In this document: one piece after another, positions 11,663-23,796 of the stretch
How positions within the stretch are numbered: position 1 is the stretch's first letter
Layout of the letters: the number at the start of each line of letters is the position of its first letter
DNA from: Phoenix dactylifera
Taxonomy: Eukaryota > Streptophyta > Magnoliopsida > Arecales > Arecaceae
Direction of reading: 5' to 3'
Assembly: GCF_009389715.1 (NCBI RefSeq)
Contig: NC_052401.1
Coordinates: 5,392,148-5,456,147 of the forward strand
Length of the DNA: 64,000 nt
Notes under the pieces: generated by a model
Database searches by the model: none
What the model saw: only the letters and a program-made list of their open reading frames with translations
What the model was told of the DNA's origin: nothing
Translations under genes and position numbers: made by a program

Positions 11663-13785
11663 CTAGCACCCATATATATCAATGTGGAGAACCCAAGTAG
11701 GGACTCAAGTAGTGTTTAGGGACCCCGATAATAAGATCAGGTTCAGTGTAAAAGAAGGTGTATTAATAATATGATAGAGCTAGTGGGACAGATGTGGATA
11801 TAAACTTTCAAGCTAAGGACTTGATGATGGTTGTTACAAGGTATCAATGAGGGAGATGGAAAAAAAAGAAGTGGCAATGGACAGTCCTGCATGCACATTA
11901 AAAGCTCGGTCTCTCTTTGTTCCAAAATGCACTGCTTGAATGGTAGTTTGGGCTAGTGGATGAAGGGGGTGCGAATGCCATCTCCAGTGTAACACATTCC
12001 ATTCCCTTGTCTCCTGTTTCTACTACATATGGAGCTAGACTGACTGCAGGAGTTAAAAATCTGTGCCCCCAAAAAACTGGCACTCTCTGCTAAGAATTGG
12101 GGAGTGGGATATGCATCCACATCATTTTGGAACACCTCCCTAGGCTGATGCCAATGCATTTCCCCATAAAATGGATTACTTAATTGTCTGATAAGTTAAG
12201 CCCACAAATCTGGACCATCCTCCAAAAAGAGGGGGCCACAATAAGAAGCTTGTGGTCTGCCTGGTGTCTTCATGTGCTAACTTTTGGATTGGAGTGTTGA
12301 TGCAAGTAACTAGCTATGACTAGTACTGGTACTTGTGTCTACTGGGCCATATCTTTGGTTAGAGGGTCAACACAGTTGGTGACATCAATCTTAGAATATG
12401 GGAATTGTTGGACTGTCTGCAGAAATTTTGTTCAATAAAGATTTCCCATGCCTCTAAAAGAACACACAATTCTCTATTAATTCAGCATCATTTGGTTGCA
12501 AAAGCAAATCCAAATACTTGTGGATGACACATTAATCTAATAGTTTTGCTAAGCCAATTCTACTAACTTTTATCATCCATGGATCATGAAGAGTCTTAAC
12601 CTGCTGAGCATTAGCGATTGCAAGTAATATTGGTTGTTCAAGTCCGAAATTACCCCACCAATAGGTAATATTTTTCAAGCATTTGTTCCAATAGAGCCCA
12701 GAAGAGAGATTCCAACAAATCTATGCGAATTGCAAACAAGTTCTTACAAAAAATATATCTGAACTATTTAGGACATGTGATACCAGGTGGAATGACCCTG
12801 TTGAATTTAAGCACAGAACAAGAATGAAATTTAGATTGCCCGAATATAAACGAACAGCTGTAGACAACTGAATGGCAGGATTTAGATTGCAAATATTCCT
12901 TTTGATATTCAGGAGTACAGGAATATCAAGATACCTTATTTAATACAATTATTTGAAAGAATCTCACGAAAGATTGGCTTTCTATGGATTTAATTCAGCA
13001 ATATCCTAGCTAAATTTGCTGTCCTCAACAGTTGAACAACTAGGAATGATAAGGTCATTCATCCACATCATTATTCCTTGCATGGCTTGTGGTTGTAGAT
13101 CCATTGGTGTTCTCTTCAATTGTAAGCAGAAGTTATGAAGCAGTACCTTCTGGAATATGGTTCACATGTTTCACTGCAGAAGAACCAGGTACATTTAGAT
13201 CGAGAACTGTTCCTAAGTCCACAAAAACAAGCTTCTTCGGGACCACATCAAAAAAGCCAGAAATAGTGAGAGGCCGTGTGTAATCCAACAAGAGCAACCA
13301 TTGATGCACATCTCTGATTAAAGCAGGGTGTAGATTTCTGATACCAACCACAAAACACTGTCCACAGATCACATTGAGAATAACTAAGTTCAATAATAAG
13401 GCATTGATGACGTTTCATCTTGATACATCTCTCCATGTAATTTCTCAAAAAGGAGGCACCTCTCCACGAAAACCAATTTAGGCATGATCAATATGGACCT
13501 TCCATAAAATGACTGTAACACAGAAATTTCAGTTCCTGATCAAAAACTTCGCATTTGACCATCATGCACATCTAAAACCACGTTACTTTATAAACAGAGC
13601 ATTTTGTAGTCTGCACCCACAAGACCAGGGATCTTCTCACCTTCAATTGAGCTAGAAGGTTTATTCGGCTGTTCTATGTACCCGATACCCTTTCCTAGTT
13701 GAGGTTGTGCATGATTCCTGCCAATTTCCATGAAGTGCTTATCTTGATGTTTGTAGAAACATCATCACCAATCTCCTATAAGAGT
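11663..13785. other. Intergenic between CFL1-like and PPR genes
   Basis: The CFL1 3' untranslated region must lie in the first few hundred bases. The two genes are convergent, so the PPR 3' untranslated region lies at the right end of this stretch. Short frames at 13089-13393 on both strands show no recognisable domain. Nothing else is supported. Confidence 0.45.
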
Positions 13786-15915
13786 TCAAGACTTTGGAAC
13801 ATAGCCTTCTATCCTTAATTGCAAGTATATGTTATCCAAAGTCAGATATATGTCTTTTGACCGAACATGTGATATGTCTGCGACAAAGAACTCATGGAAC
13901 TTCCCATCCACCTCTATTGAGCTGCAGCCAGGAGTCTTCTTAACTCCCCTGTCTCTCATCATCCTCCTCACCTTCTTCACATCATCCCATTTGTTTCTGG
14001 TAGCATACATACTTGATAGGAGCACATAGATACCACTATCTCCAGGATCCAAACCTAATAATTTATCCCCTGCATACTTTCCCAATTCTACATTACCATG
14101 CATGCGGCATGCATTAAGAAGAGCACCCCACCCTGCTTCATCTGGTTCCATGGGCGTGCTCCTTGCCAACTCATAGGCATCTTCCAGGAGCCCAACTTTA
14201 CCAAGCAGGTCTATCTGGCATGCATAATGTACCGACTTGGGTTCAAGACCGAAGATGGATTTCATGTCTTTAAAATGCCTTTGGCCTTCCACAACTAAGC
14301 CAGCATGACTACATGCAGATAAAACTCCTACAAACGTGATATCATCAGGGACCATCCCCTTACTCTTCAAATGCTCAAAAAGGATTAGGGCCTCTTTGCC
14401 ATAACCATGAACTGCATATGCCATGATCATAGCATTCCAAGATACTATGTCCCTCTCTGGCATCTCATTAAACAACCTAGCTGCGGCCTTAATATCTCCG
14501 CATTTGGCATACATGTCTATGAATGCATTTGCCAGATTCATGCGGAGTTTGATTATTTTTCCATTAATGAAATGGTCATATATCCATCTACCAAGATCCA
14601 AGCAACCGGATTGAGCACATGCTGAAAGCACACTCACTAGAGTGGCATCTATAGGTTTTACACGCATCGCAATCATCTCATGGAACAAGTCTAGTGCTTC
14701 TTTAGCATGATTTGATTGGGCATATGCTGCAATCATACTACTCCAAGATACAGCATTCCTTTCTGGCATACTATCAAAAAACTTCCTTGCGAGTTGTAAA
14801 TCACCGCATTTAGCATATGCATTGACCATGCTAGTCCACGAGAAAACGTCCTTGATTCCCATGCTATCAAAAACCTCCCTTGCAGAATCTACACAGTCAC
14901 ATTTCCCATACATATCCACCAATGCATTCATCAAATTAATCGTGACATTCAAGTCGCTTTTCCGTATGTACTCATGCACCAATTTTCCCAATCTCAGATG
15001 ACCCAATTGAGAGATGGCTGAAAGCACAGTGATCATAGTGACCTCATTCGGTTGGATACTCATCAATAACATTCGGTAGAAGAGCCTCAGTGCCTCATCA
15101 GGCAGGCCTTTCTGCGAGTATCCATCAATCATCGTCGTCCAAGAAACCACATCTCGTTGACACAGTTCATCGAACACTTTCCTTGCAGACTCCAACAGCC
15201 CATTTTTCACATAGAAGTGCGTCAAACCATTCTGCACTAGCAAATCCGAATCGAACCCAAGCTTAAAAATCATGCAGTGGATTTCCTCACCCAAAAATAC
15301 TTCCGAGAACTGCTCGCAAGCCTTGAGTACAAAAACTAATGTCCGGCTATCCATCACGACGTGTGCGCGGATCATTTGACAGAACAAGAAGAGGCTCGAA
15401 CGGGGAAGTTGTGCTTTTGTGTATCCCCTGATCATGGTGTTCCAGATATAGGTATTGGGGTCGGGGATTTGCGCGAAGACTAGGCGGGCGTGGTTGAGGT
15501 CGCCGTAGTCGGAGAGGACGCAGAAGGCCAGGACGCGGCTGGCGGGGAAGCGGTGGGCAAGGAGCCCGGTCCGGGTCATGTGGGCTTGGATTTGTTTCAA
15601 TTCAGCCATGGAATTACAGGATTCCATGATGGATAAGACCGGGTGGGTGATGATGAGCTTGTGGTTTGAATTCCACTCCGGTTTTGCTGAAGAAGAGAAG
15701 AATTCGAGGAGGATTCGGGGGAGAAAGCGGGCTTTGAGTGGAGAGGTGGGGAGGCGTGGGAGGAGGGGAGGTGGCATCGGTGAGAGGAAGGTGTTCTCAT
15801 GGTAGCTAGAATTTGGAATAAGCCTGGAATAAGGCGGCAGGATAAGGTAGCCGTTGGTCATGCTGCAAGCTTTAAAATGGTAGCATCGGTGGATCCGTTC
15901 ATCTTGTCCGTCCAT
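13786..15915 (-). CDS. PLS-class pentatricopeptide-repeat protein, E subgroup
   Basis: This is one uninterrupted frame of 709 codons, typical of the intron-poor PLS family. From about residue 120 to 600 it holds a series of roughly 13-14 PPR motifs. Examples are NTYIWNTMIRGYTKAQ, RDVVSWTTMIDGYSQKG, KDVFSWTSMVNAYAKCGD and RDIVSWNAMIMAYAVHG. Their order fits alternating P, L and S types. The C-terminus has the E and E+ modules (GWGALLNACRMHGNVELG ... PGCSSIEVDGKFHEFFV) and stops at EGYVPKS, where a DYW deaminase domain would begin. It is therefore E-type. Known: such proteins bind organellar RNA and guide C-to-U editing, recruiting a DYW partner. The ATG at 15915 is the longest start. The ATG at 15777 (residue 47, MPPPLLPRLP) opens an Arg/Leu/Ser-rich stretch that looks like a mitochondrial or plastid transit peptide and may be the real start. 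Confidence 0.93.
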   Translation of the reverse strand: MDGQDERIHRCYHFKACSMTNGYLILPPYSRLIPNSSYHENTFLSPMPPPLLPRLPTSPLKARFLPRILLEFFSSSAKPEWNSNHKLIITHPVLSIMESCNSMAELKQIQAHMTRTGLLAHRFPASRVLAFCVLSDYGDLNHARLVFAQIPDPNTYIWNTMIRGYTKAQLPRSSLFLFCQMIRAHVVMDSRTLVFVLKACEQFSEVFLGEEIHCMIFKLGFDSDLLVQNGLTHFYVKNGLLESARKVFDELCQRDVVSWTTMIDGYSQKGLPDEALRLFYRMLLMSIQPNEVTMITVLSAISQLGHLRLGKLVHEYIRKSDLNVTINLMNALVDMYGKCDCVDSAREVFDSMGIKDVFSWTSMVNAYAKCGDLQLARKFFDSMPERNAVSWSSMIAAYAQSNHAKEALDLFHEMIAMRVKPIDATLVSVLSACAQSGCLDLGRWIYDHFINGKIIKLRMNLANAFIDMYAKCGDIKAAARLFNEMPERDIVSWNAMIMAYAVHGYGKEALILFEHLKSKGMVPDDITFVGVLSACSHAGLVVEGQRHFKDMKSIFGLEPKSVHYACQIDLLGKVGLLEDAYELARSTPMEPDEAGWGALLNACRMHGNVELGKYAGDKLLGLDPGDSGIYVLLSSMYATRNKWDDVKKVRRMMRDRGVKKTPGCSSIEVDGKFHEFFVADISHVRSKDIYLTLDNIYLQLRIEGYVPKS

Positions 15916-16611
15916 TCAGAGCGATTTAGATCTTTGGTGGAAAAAAAAAAGAAGAATTGCCAAGAGTTTGGAATGGATTGGAACAACTAAAAATAAAAAG
16001 AATACTAGTAAAAATAATAAAGACAAAAATATTGATTTTTTATATATTTATTCATGTAAAAGTAATCAAGATAGAAAAAAGAAAAATAAAGAAAAGCAAA
16101 AATGAACAGCATTAATTAACGAAATATAGAGTATTATTCGATTTGTAGTTATTAGTTCTAGTGAATTAGTTGAGAATAGTTGTGGAATTATAAATAAGTT
16201 GAGAATAGTTGTGGAATTATAAGTTAAATGTTTTGTGCATGCCCGATACTAATAACCTATCTTCAAATAAGTGTCATTATCTAGCCATACTACAACCTTA
16301 TGCCAAAGTTGATGACACGACAAATGTGAAATTTTTTTTGAAGAAGTTCAATTTTTTTTTTTTTGAACTGCTGGGATCCGGCAATGGAGTTGCTATTTAG
16401 CTCACATTGTTATGATTAAAGGTTAAATTGAGATTTTGCAAATCTTAATTGAGATACTTTGAGGATAAAACTTTTATAGGCATAATTTATATTGCATAGA
16501 ATCTCAACTATCATAATATTGTGATCAAATTAATAATCTTCTTTGAGCCTTCCCACTGACAGGATTCGCATGGAGTGGCTACCTCAATCTCTTCTGAATC
16601 CTGTTTCTTTA
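15916..16611. other. Intergenic, PPR upstream region
   Basis: This AT-rich DNA holds the likely PPR promoter and 5' leader. A short direct duplication, 'agttgagaatagttgtggaattataa', starts at about 16168 and again at about 16197, in immediate tandem. No other feature is seen. Confidence 0.5.
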
Positions 16612-17081
16612 GGGCTCGTTTGGTTCGCGGAAAAAGAAGAGAGGAAATTGCGGTCAATAGAAAAGTAATGAGATGCCTCTTGTTTGATTGGAGTTTTCAA
16701 AGGAAAGAGATAGAAAAGTTGTATTCCCATGGAAATATGATTCCCACGTTTCATGGAAAAGTCTTTCCCATGAAAAATATGAAAAAATTATTTTCCCATG
16801 AGCCAAAAATCACTCTATTTTTATTTTTTCCTAAAAAAACCCTTCAGCATTAAAGAGGAATTAATGACCTAATTTTTATTAAGGGTACAATAGGAATTAC
16901 ACATAACTTTTACAGAAAAGTGGATGGTCAACCAAACATAAGCACTTTGTAAATCTGTCATTTTTCTATTATCAACCAAACATGTCAAAAATACTTTTCT
17001 AGGCATCCTCTTCTCAGGAATCTACTTTCCATGATTCATATTATTATGAGGAAAAATACTTTCTGCGAACCAAACAAGCCC
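16612..17081. mobile_element. PIF/Harbinger (Tourist-like) MITE
   Basis: The left end reads GGGCTCGTTTGGTTCGCGG. The right end is its near-perfect inverse, with CTGCGAACCAAACAAGCCC. Both sides carry TTA (16609-16611 and 17082-17084), as expected for the 3-bp target duplication of the PIF/Harbinger superfamily. The 470-bp body is AT-rich and has no transposase. It resembles the 'GGG..TGTTTGGTT' MITEs common in monocots. Short arms with 'ttttcccatg' suggest internal partial symmetry. Confidence 0.85.
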
Positions 17082-17084
17082 TTA

Positions 17085-17282
17085 GGAATTTATGCTCGTA
17101 ATGCAAAATATGGAGAGCAATAAACATTTTGAATGAGTTGAGAGCATCAAAAACATAACTAACATGTTCCTGGTATTATATGACTCGGAGGTTGGTCCCC
17201 CGTGGCCTAGACATCGGTTTCACAACCAATGATCTCTCTTGACCAGGTCCAATGGGCTACTGGGCATACACACCAAAAGGCT

Positions 17283-17313
<31 letters not shown>

Positions 17314-18500
17314 GCTACGACGGACGATTCACACATATCTAGTATGACATGAATTTTGAGCTACTGTCACACTTTTGAGCCTCGCAATGTATCCATTAGC
17401 ATATTCAAACGATTCACCCCCAAATGCATAGCCTAATGGACTTGAGAATGCTGCCATCACTCCCCTTCCCTTGGATTAGCAATAGGGATAGTAGCTTTCA
17501 TATCTAGGAAAGGTTGAGGCTAAGGCTATCCATTTATGAATTAGTTCCTGTTCCTTTTGTGATAAAATCGAGCCATAACTTTATTTACATCATGAATTAT
17601 TCTATAAATTAAGCAAATTTTCAGGAAATAAACTACCACTCTTCGTCTTTTCATGAAGAAAATAAGCTACCAAGTCAATTCACAAGCTTGCTGCAGATTC
17701 CATAAAAGGATCCCTGATCTTCACTACTGCAGGAAATTAAATTAAGACAGCCCAAAAGACTTTCGATATCACTGGCTCAGTTTCCATCCAAACAGATATC
17801 TTGTTGAAGGGATTGAACTCCTTTAGACATTACTCAGATTTAGGTGTGGATCCGAAAAGATATCACCCAAGTTTATAAGTTTCAACTTCGTCCGAGTCAA
17901 ATTCAAGTCAAAATCTCAAGCTGAAGACGAGCTGTTCACGTTCAGTTGGCTTGTTTGACACTTCTATGTTAACCATGAAGTTGTCACAATTTAAAAATTC
18001 CCCACTAGGAATTATTTAAGGGGAACTTTAGCACTCAGTATCCCGGGAAGGGACCAGGCACTCAGGAGGCCACCCGAAACCACCAAATATATATACAATC
18101 CTCTATTCCGATCGTTAGAATCCCTGCAGAAACACACACGCAAACACATTAAAGAAGCAGATTTGTGGTTTTGTATATTTTAGAGTCAACATTTTAGACA
18201 ACTAGGACCAGAATTTAGATAATATTGCTCAAGGATCCATTCATATACATTTTAGACACTGAAGGTTTACTAACTCCGAGGTCTCCAGCATCCAGGTGGA
18301 AGATTGGGCTAAGAGCCCAATTGAAAGAGAATAAAAAAGAAACCTGAAGGAAACATTAACAGAAGGTTTTAAATGACATATGCTATAATGTTATTATTAT
18401 CATTATAACAGGTTCTTGGGGCCCATTTTTTACATTGTATACATGCATAATTAAGATGCCTACAATAGCCATAATTTAGCTATCAATGGTTGTCATATAA
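17085..18500. other. Intergenic with a long poly-T tract
   Basis: A poly-T run of about 26 bases lies at about 17288-17313 and might mark the 3' end of a minus-strand retroposed sequence. No gene or RNA feature could be supported in the remainder. Confidence 0.4.
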
Positions 18501-21500
18501 CACTACAACATAGAAGTTTTTGTCGACTCTATATTGCCGTTGCTAGATAAAAGCGTCGGCAATTTTTTTTGTTGCGACAGTAACCGCCGACGTTTCTAAA
18601 AGCGTTAGTAAAAAAGGTTCCGCTGACGCTTTTTTTTAGTGTCGACGTCTGGGGTCCATTACCGACGCTTATAAGTGTTGGAATATTTAATCACCAACGT
18701 TTATAAGCGTCCGCATAACGAAGAAATACGATGACGCTTATAAGCGTTGTCTAACTTCATTCCTCTCATCGCAAAACCCGATCGACCGTCTCCCTCCACA
18801 GCCCTAAATCCCTAGCTCACGCCAACCGACTCCCTCCCTCCTCAGCTTTTTTTACCGATCTCAGCCATTCTTCTCTGCCGAGCGACCCTAAATCGCGTTC
18901 CTCCGCTGCATCTCCTTTTCCTCCTCCCCCTCTCAGTTGGCCTCCTCTCCGTGGACAACTTCCTCCTCCACTGCAGAACACTCACACGGCATTTGAAGTT
19001 TGGAGCCGGCAAAGACAAGGATAAGGCCAGGTTTGGGATATTATTCTCTTGCTTGATCTTTAAATTCTAAATGTTTTGGATTTTCTTTTATTTTTATAAT
19101 TGGATTGTTTAGGGATTTTGTTCTAGTTTCTCTTGTTTCATGAATTTATAAACTTGTTTCTCTCGAGGGATCATTAATCGGATCCCTCAACATATTTCCG
19201 ACCCTGCCCTCGATCTCTCCAATCCGCCCAGGTTCGTTCGAAATCCGCTGTCGACTGCTCTCTGGACATCACATCAGATTGCGCTTGGACTTTTTTTTTT
19301 CCTTTTGAAACATTGATGTATTCTCTTTATTTATATATCCTTTTCCTTTCCTATTCGTGTGTTTGCGAATGTAAATGACCTTTTTTTTTTTTTTGAACTC
19401 TTGGGTGCGTCTTTCCTGATATATTTTGAGAAGGAGCGTCTTTTAGTTTGCTCTAATTAGCTGGATGTTGTTCTGAATCGGTCTTGATTTATAAATTTGC
19501 TTGTCTTACGGATTTGGTCGGTGGAATCTGAAACTGAGCTGAAATCTGTCGACTATGAAAAAATTTAAGGGTTTGTAGGCATTAATTGGATTTCGTCTAA
19601 ATGAATTGAGCCCAGCAGTTTGCTTAATGGAGTCCTTGGCTAATTCTTCAAAAGTATTGATAGTGATTTTTGATATGAATTTGAATGTCCATGGATTGGG
19701 AGGCATCTGCAAAATAGTGTCGTTTCATGATTCTGTTACACTTTGTTTGGAGATGATGGATCTTACAATTTGCATTATAGTATATGGATTGCCCAGCTTG
19801 TCTTCTGGCATATCTGCTATAATTTGCATATCCATGAACAACTCATTTGAATTGCAAAGTGTACAACGAGGAGATTTGTCAGAAATTCTACACTTTGATT
19901 GCTAGATTTATCATTCATCTCCTTAATTTTACACCTAAATTTACTTCAGATTTTTTCAGTGGACAAATAAATTAACAATGCATCTGCGAAGCCTCTATTG
20001 GCGCAGAGCATTGAAAAATTTTGAATAGACCTGAACTGATCATGCAGCCTGAATGAATATAACATCAGGCTCTCAGGTCTGTCCATTGACATCTTTAGTT
20101 GCTTAGTTGCATAATTTTGTGGCTCATTCATGCATATTGTCAGCGAAGTAGTATTAGCTTGTGTCTTCTTGCTCTAAGACGTGCTCTTTTGAATGAGCTT
20201 TACGTCTCTTATTTAAAGTTTGCCAATTTCCTTTTTTTTTTGGCTGTTCAGGGCTGTGCTTCAAGCTATCTGACATTATTCAACCGAGCGTGTTCTTACC
20301 AGTAAAAATCATCAAAGATTCTGTTGTTTAAAAGTTGCTACAGATCTAGAAATCTCTGGGGGGGAAGATTGCGTTCTGATTCTTCTCATCTCTGCACAAA
20401 GTGCCTCTACTTGCATCACGTTTATGGTGGTTGGTAAATTTTCTTTCCCCTCCTGATCTATTGTTCAAGTCCAATGCTAAAATATCGAGATAAACTCATG
20501 CAAGATTGCCTGATCTGTTCTCATTTTGCATTATTTGTTCTACATCAGTATCATGACTGGGAGTACTGGTGTGTTAGATCGATAAAAGCATCAAATGCTT
20601 TTGAGTTAAATCAGAAACAAAACAAACTAAATGGAGGTAATAGATCCCCAAAGGTGTAAAAGAGCAATCAGCCATTGTAGAAACATCTTGACAGGCAACA
20701 GTCCACCTCTTCAAGATCTACGCTGAATTTTTTTTGCAAGTATAATACATCACTTCTATTTATAATCTTTGACAGTATCATTGACAGCATACCAAGTCAA
20801 TCTCTCCTACTTTTGTTCTTTATATATTTTATTCTAGGTTCCTGGGTTCAACTCCGGATTGTGACATTGCCACCATATCTTTTTTAGATAATTTGCAGTT
20901 CAAGCAGTATTTCAATAGAATGGATAAAAGTTAGATGAATAAGCCGAGATCCAGTGACGAATATTTGAATGGAGTTCAGAATTTTATTAAATTTGCTTTT
21001 GAGAAATCTAATGAAACTTATACTCAGTGTATACCTTTTAATATTGTATGTGCCAACTGATGGACAATGAGAGAGTATAGTTTCGTAATGGTAAGAAAAA
21101 TTTACGATGTATACATTGAATGATGTATTTTTTATTACTAATTCATTTAGAATTTAATTATTATTTAACTGATATTGATTCATTTTCATGCATACTAGGT
21201 AACAAAATGCCTCGAGAAAAACGATTCAGAGATGTGGAGTTCCAGCAGTCTCAGGTGGGATCTTCTTCTTCTCAGTCCATGCAATCTTAGCAGCCCCAGC
21301 AGTACGAGTCCGAGTCTCAGCGTGAGTTCTAGTCTCAGCACGATTCAGGCTAGGAGGTTATGGATGACTTGCATATCCAGGGTAATTTGATTTAAAGTGC
21401 ATATATTAAGTTCTGTTACAATCTAATTATTTTAATTAATTTACCTCCAATGTTTTAATGGATATTTTATTATTTTTTATATATGAACAGGGAAGAGTGA

Positions 21501-22133
21501 AGATGACATGGGATGTGTGGCAGCTTCGTGAGGATGAGAAGATAGTCGTCGGATGCAACGAACTAGGACAACCCATCAAGAAGGTTGGAAGCCTTTTGTC
21601 AAGTTTTTTAGGATCGGTTGCGCGTAGGGGTCAGTTGTGTTCGCTCAACTATCATAAGTGGAATGATATGCTTCCTTCTTATAAAGTTGAGCTTCTTAAA
21701 GTTGTACAGGTAAAGAATTAAATTTAATATTGTTAATTTGATACCTACTATATATTAATTTGCTTACTATTACAATTTTAATTTTTCATTTTAATATTGT
21801 TATAACATTCTTTACTTTGGTGTAGAAAAAGTTTGTGCTTCCTCTAGAGAGCCATGATTGGGTGCTAAAGTCCCTCAACAACAAATGGAAAGAATATAAG
21901 TCGAAGTTGAAAGCCGTCTGGAAGCGTGAGGGTATGACAGAGGAGGAGGTTGCTTGTATTTGTCCTCCTAATGTATACCATCATTAGTGAAGGGAGCTTG
22001 TTTACTATTGGTTTTCCAAGAAAGGACATGTTGTGTATACTCTCTCAATACCAGAGACTAGTTATTTTGTGATTCCTCTATTATTTCTCGATGGTTCTCT
22101 ACTTATGTCTCAATAGTTTCTGTTGGAAATTTA
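18501..22133 (+). mobile_element. CACTA (En/Spm) transposon, 3' end missing
   Basis: The element opens with CACTACAACA and then a subterminal zone (18530-18750) full of hairpin-prone copies of the 'gacgcttataagcgtcgg' type, the signature of CACTA elements. A GC-rich, 5'-leader-like segment follows (18760-19040), then AT-rich intron-like DNA, then a decayed Transposase_24 coding region at 21203-22050. I found no closing TAGTG terminus with matching subterminal repeats, so the right end is missing or was replaced by the sequence after about 22133. The stretch 'gccggcaaagacaaggataa' at about 19006 reappears, inverted and slightly diverged, inside the element at 35049-36952. Confidence 0.75.
21203..22050 (+). 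pseudogene. Transposase_24-type CACTA protein remnant
   Basis: Three exon-like pieces read in order. The first starts near 21208 with MPREKRFRDVEFQQSQ and has in-frame stops. The second (about 21491-21709) includes DEKIVVGCNELGQPIKKVGS and ends at a GTAAAG donor. The third starts after a TGTAG acceptor near 21826 and includes LPLESHDWVLKSLNNKWKEY and TEEEVACICPPN. Together these match the plant En/Spm Transposase_24 domain (Pfam PF03004). Stops in the first piece and after CPPNVYHH show it is broken. Known: the domain accompanies CACTA transposase genes; its precise biochemical role is uncertain. Confidence 0.8.
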
Positions 22134-22660
22134 AAACGTGGATGCAAATTCTTGTAATAAGCACAAATAATCAAGAATAAACAAATAAATAAGAATAAAC
22201 TACTAAAGAAAAACTTAACTATAAAGGCACACGGATCTCATTTTCATTAAAAGTAGATTTCATATTCTTCGATATCAATGACTCAGAGTAAAAGTTTCCA
22301 ATACATCTATCCTCTAGGATTCAACTATAGCAGCACCTTTGTAACTAAGGAGGTGCTTCCAAATTCAAAAATTTAATTGAATTGCTTCTAGTAGCCTTTT
22401 ACCTCAAGATCGAAGATGCGGTGGCATTTAGTAGAAAGTGCAAGAAAAAATAGGGGGCTCTTTTTGCAAAGAAGAGACCCGAGAAATAGAAAAAGCTTTT
22501 TTATGACGACCGTTCATAAGTACATCAGTGATATTTTCAACAAAAAAAGGCATATGACGGCCAGCTCTAGTCGGATAAGAACAAAGGCTTTTAAGATGTT
22601 TTGAAACACCACCCAAAACACTGCAGTTTCTTCCTGTTCTGGCACTCTTTTTCATACTCC
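22134..22660 (-). mobile_element. Possible LTR-retrotransposon fragment (weak)
   Basis: The sequence starts with 'tgttggaaatttaaaacgtg', which has the TG opening of an LTR, and the CACTA homology ends about here. The minus strand has an 81-codon frame at 22428-22673 that carries no known domain. The assignment is inference from the junction and the start motif only; no partner LTR was found in the window. Confidence 0.35.
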
Positions 22661-23765
22661 TATCTTTGACCATTGTCGTCCCTTTGCATAGAATCGATTA
22701 TTGGCAACCATTCTCCCTGTTTGCCATGAGGCTCTGCAACACTGAATATCACTTCATGAAAAACATGGACGCTTCTGAAGCACTGTTACCAGACCAGTTC
22801 CAAATGAAACCAAACCATGACAATGAAATGGAAAATGTCCCATCAACTAAATCAAACCAATCAACCATATCAATCCGATCAACCAACATGTCACATTAGT
22901 GCTACAAAAAAAATTAAAACATAACACCCACACACTTAAAAAAAAAAAAAAACCACGGTCACAACCAACCTCCGGCTCCTACTGCCACCGCGCCATTGCT
23001 TCTACCAAAGCTAATGACTCCCACGCAGCTGCTTGCAGTCCGGTTTGGCCATTGGGAGCCCATGCGGTGCATGGCTGTTCTCTTCGGCACCAAAAAGCCA
23101 TACACTAGAGGGAGGGAGGGAGGGAGGCGCGCGCGAGAGCGAGAGCGAGAGAGAGAGAGATGCGGGGTGGTGGTGGGGCCATGGCTGTCTGTATGGTCCG
23201 AGACAGCTCTGCGCGGCCGAGGAATTCTCGTCGTTTTTCCCGGTATACCCCTCGCCGCCCTCGAGGTTAATTCATGTCGGGGATTCCCGAGGTGGGCGTG
23301 GCTGAGAATAAAAAACAGGCAAGGTGGCAGGGAGATAGATATGCACTCATGCAATTTATTTAATTTTTTTTTTTTGTTAAGGGATGCACTTATGCGTTCG
23401 TTAGTATATTTATTTCATAAATATTCTCCACTACCGCTTCTATAGTATTAGTATAGATAGACGTCTATGTGCTTAGAAAACCCTAAAAAGCTAGCTAGTT
23501 TTAGATTATTTAAGGTTTATATATTCACAGAGTTTTGTTATTTCTCCTGCTGTTTCCATGGGATCAGCTTCGTTGCTCGCGATTCCAATCCTTTGCTTCG
23601 CTCAGTAGCCTCGATTGTTGGATTGAGGTGGCATGTCTAAAGAAACAGGCAACAATTGGTTGTTACTTAAGATGATAATGTTTCTATAAACATTGATAAA
23701 TGTGCTAAAGTCCCCAAAATGCTCCGATCTATTTCCATGTACAGGTAAAGAGGAAGCGAATTACA

Positions 23766-23796
<31 letters not shown>

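Noticed and set aside
13089..13393. Possible small gene between CFL1 and PPR
   Set aside because: Both strands are open over the same bases, no domain or splice-supported extension was found, and the minus-strand continuation is full of stops.
17165..17315. Candidate SINE ending in poly-T
   Set aside because: The poly-T orientation does not fit a plus-strand SINE, and I could not identify A and B boxes.
22959..23445. Frames of 131 and 149 codons near a GA-rich patch
   Set aside because: They overlap on opposite strands and are dominated by Arg/Glu or Ser/Leu runs from GA/CT repeats.
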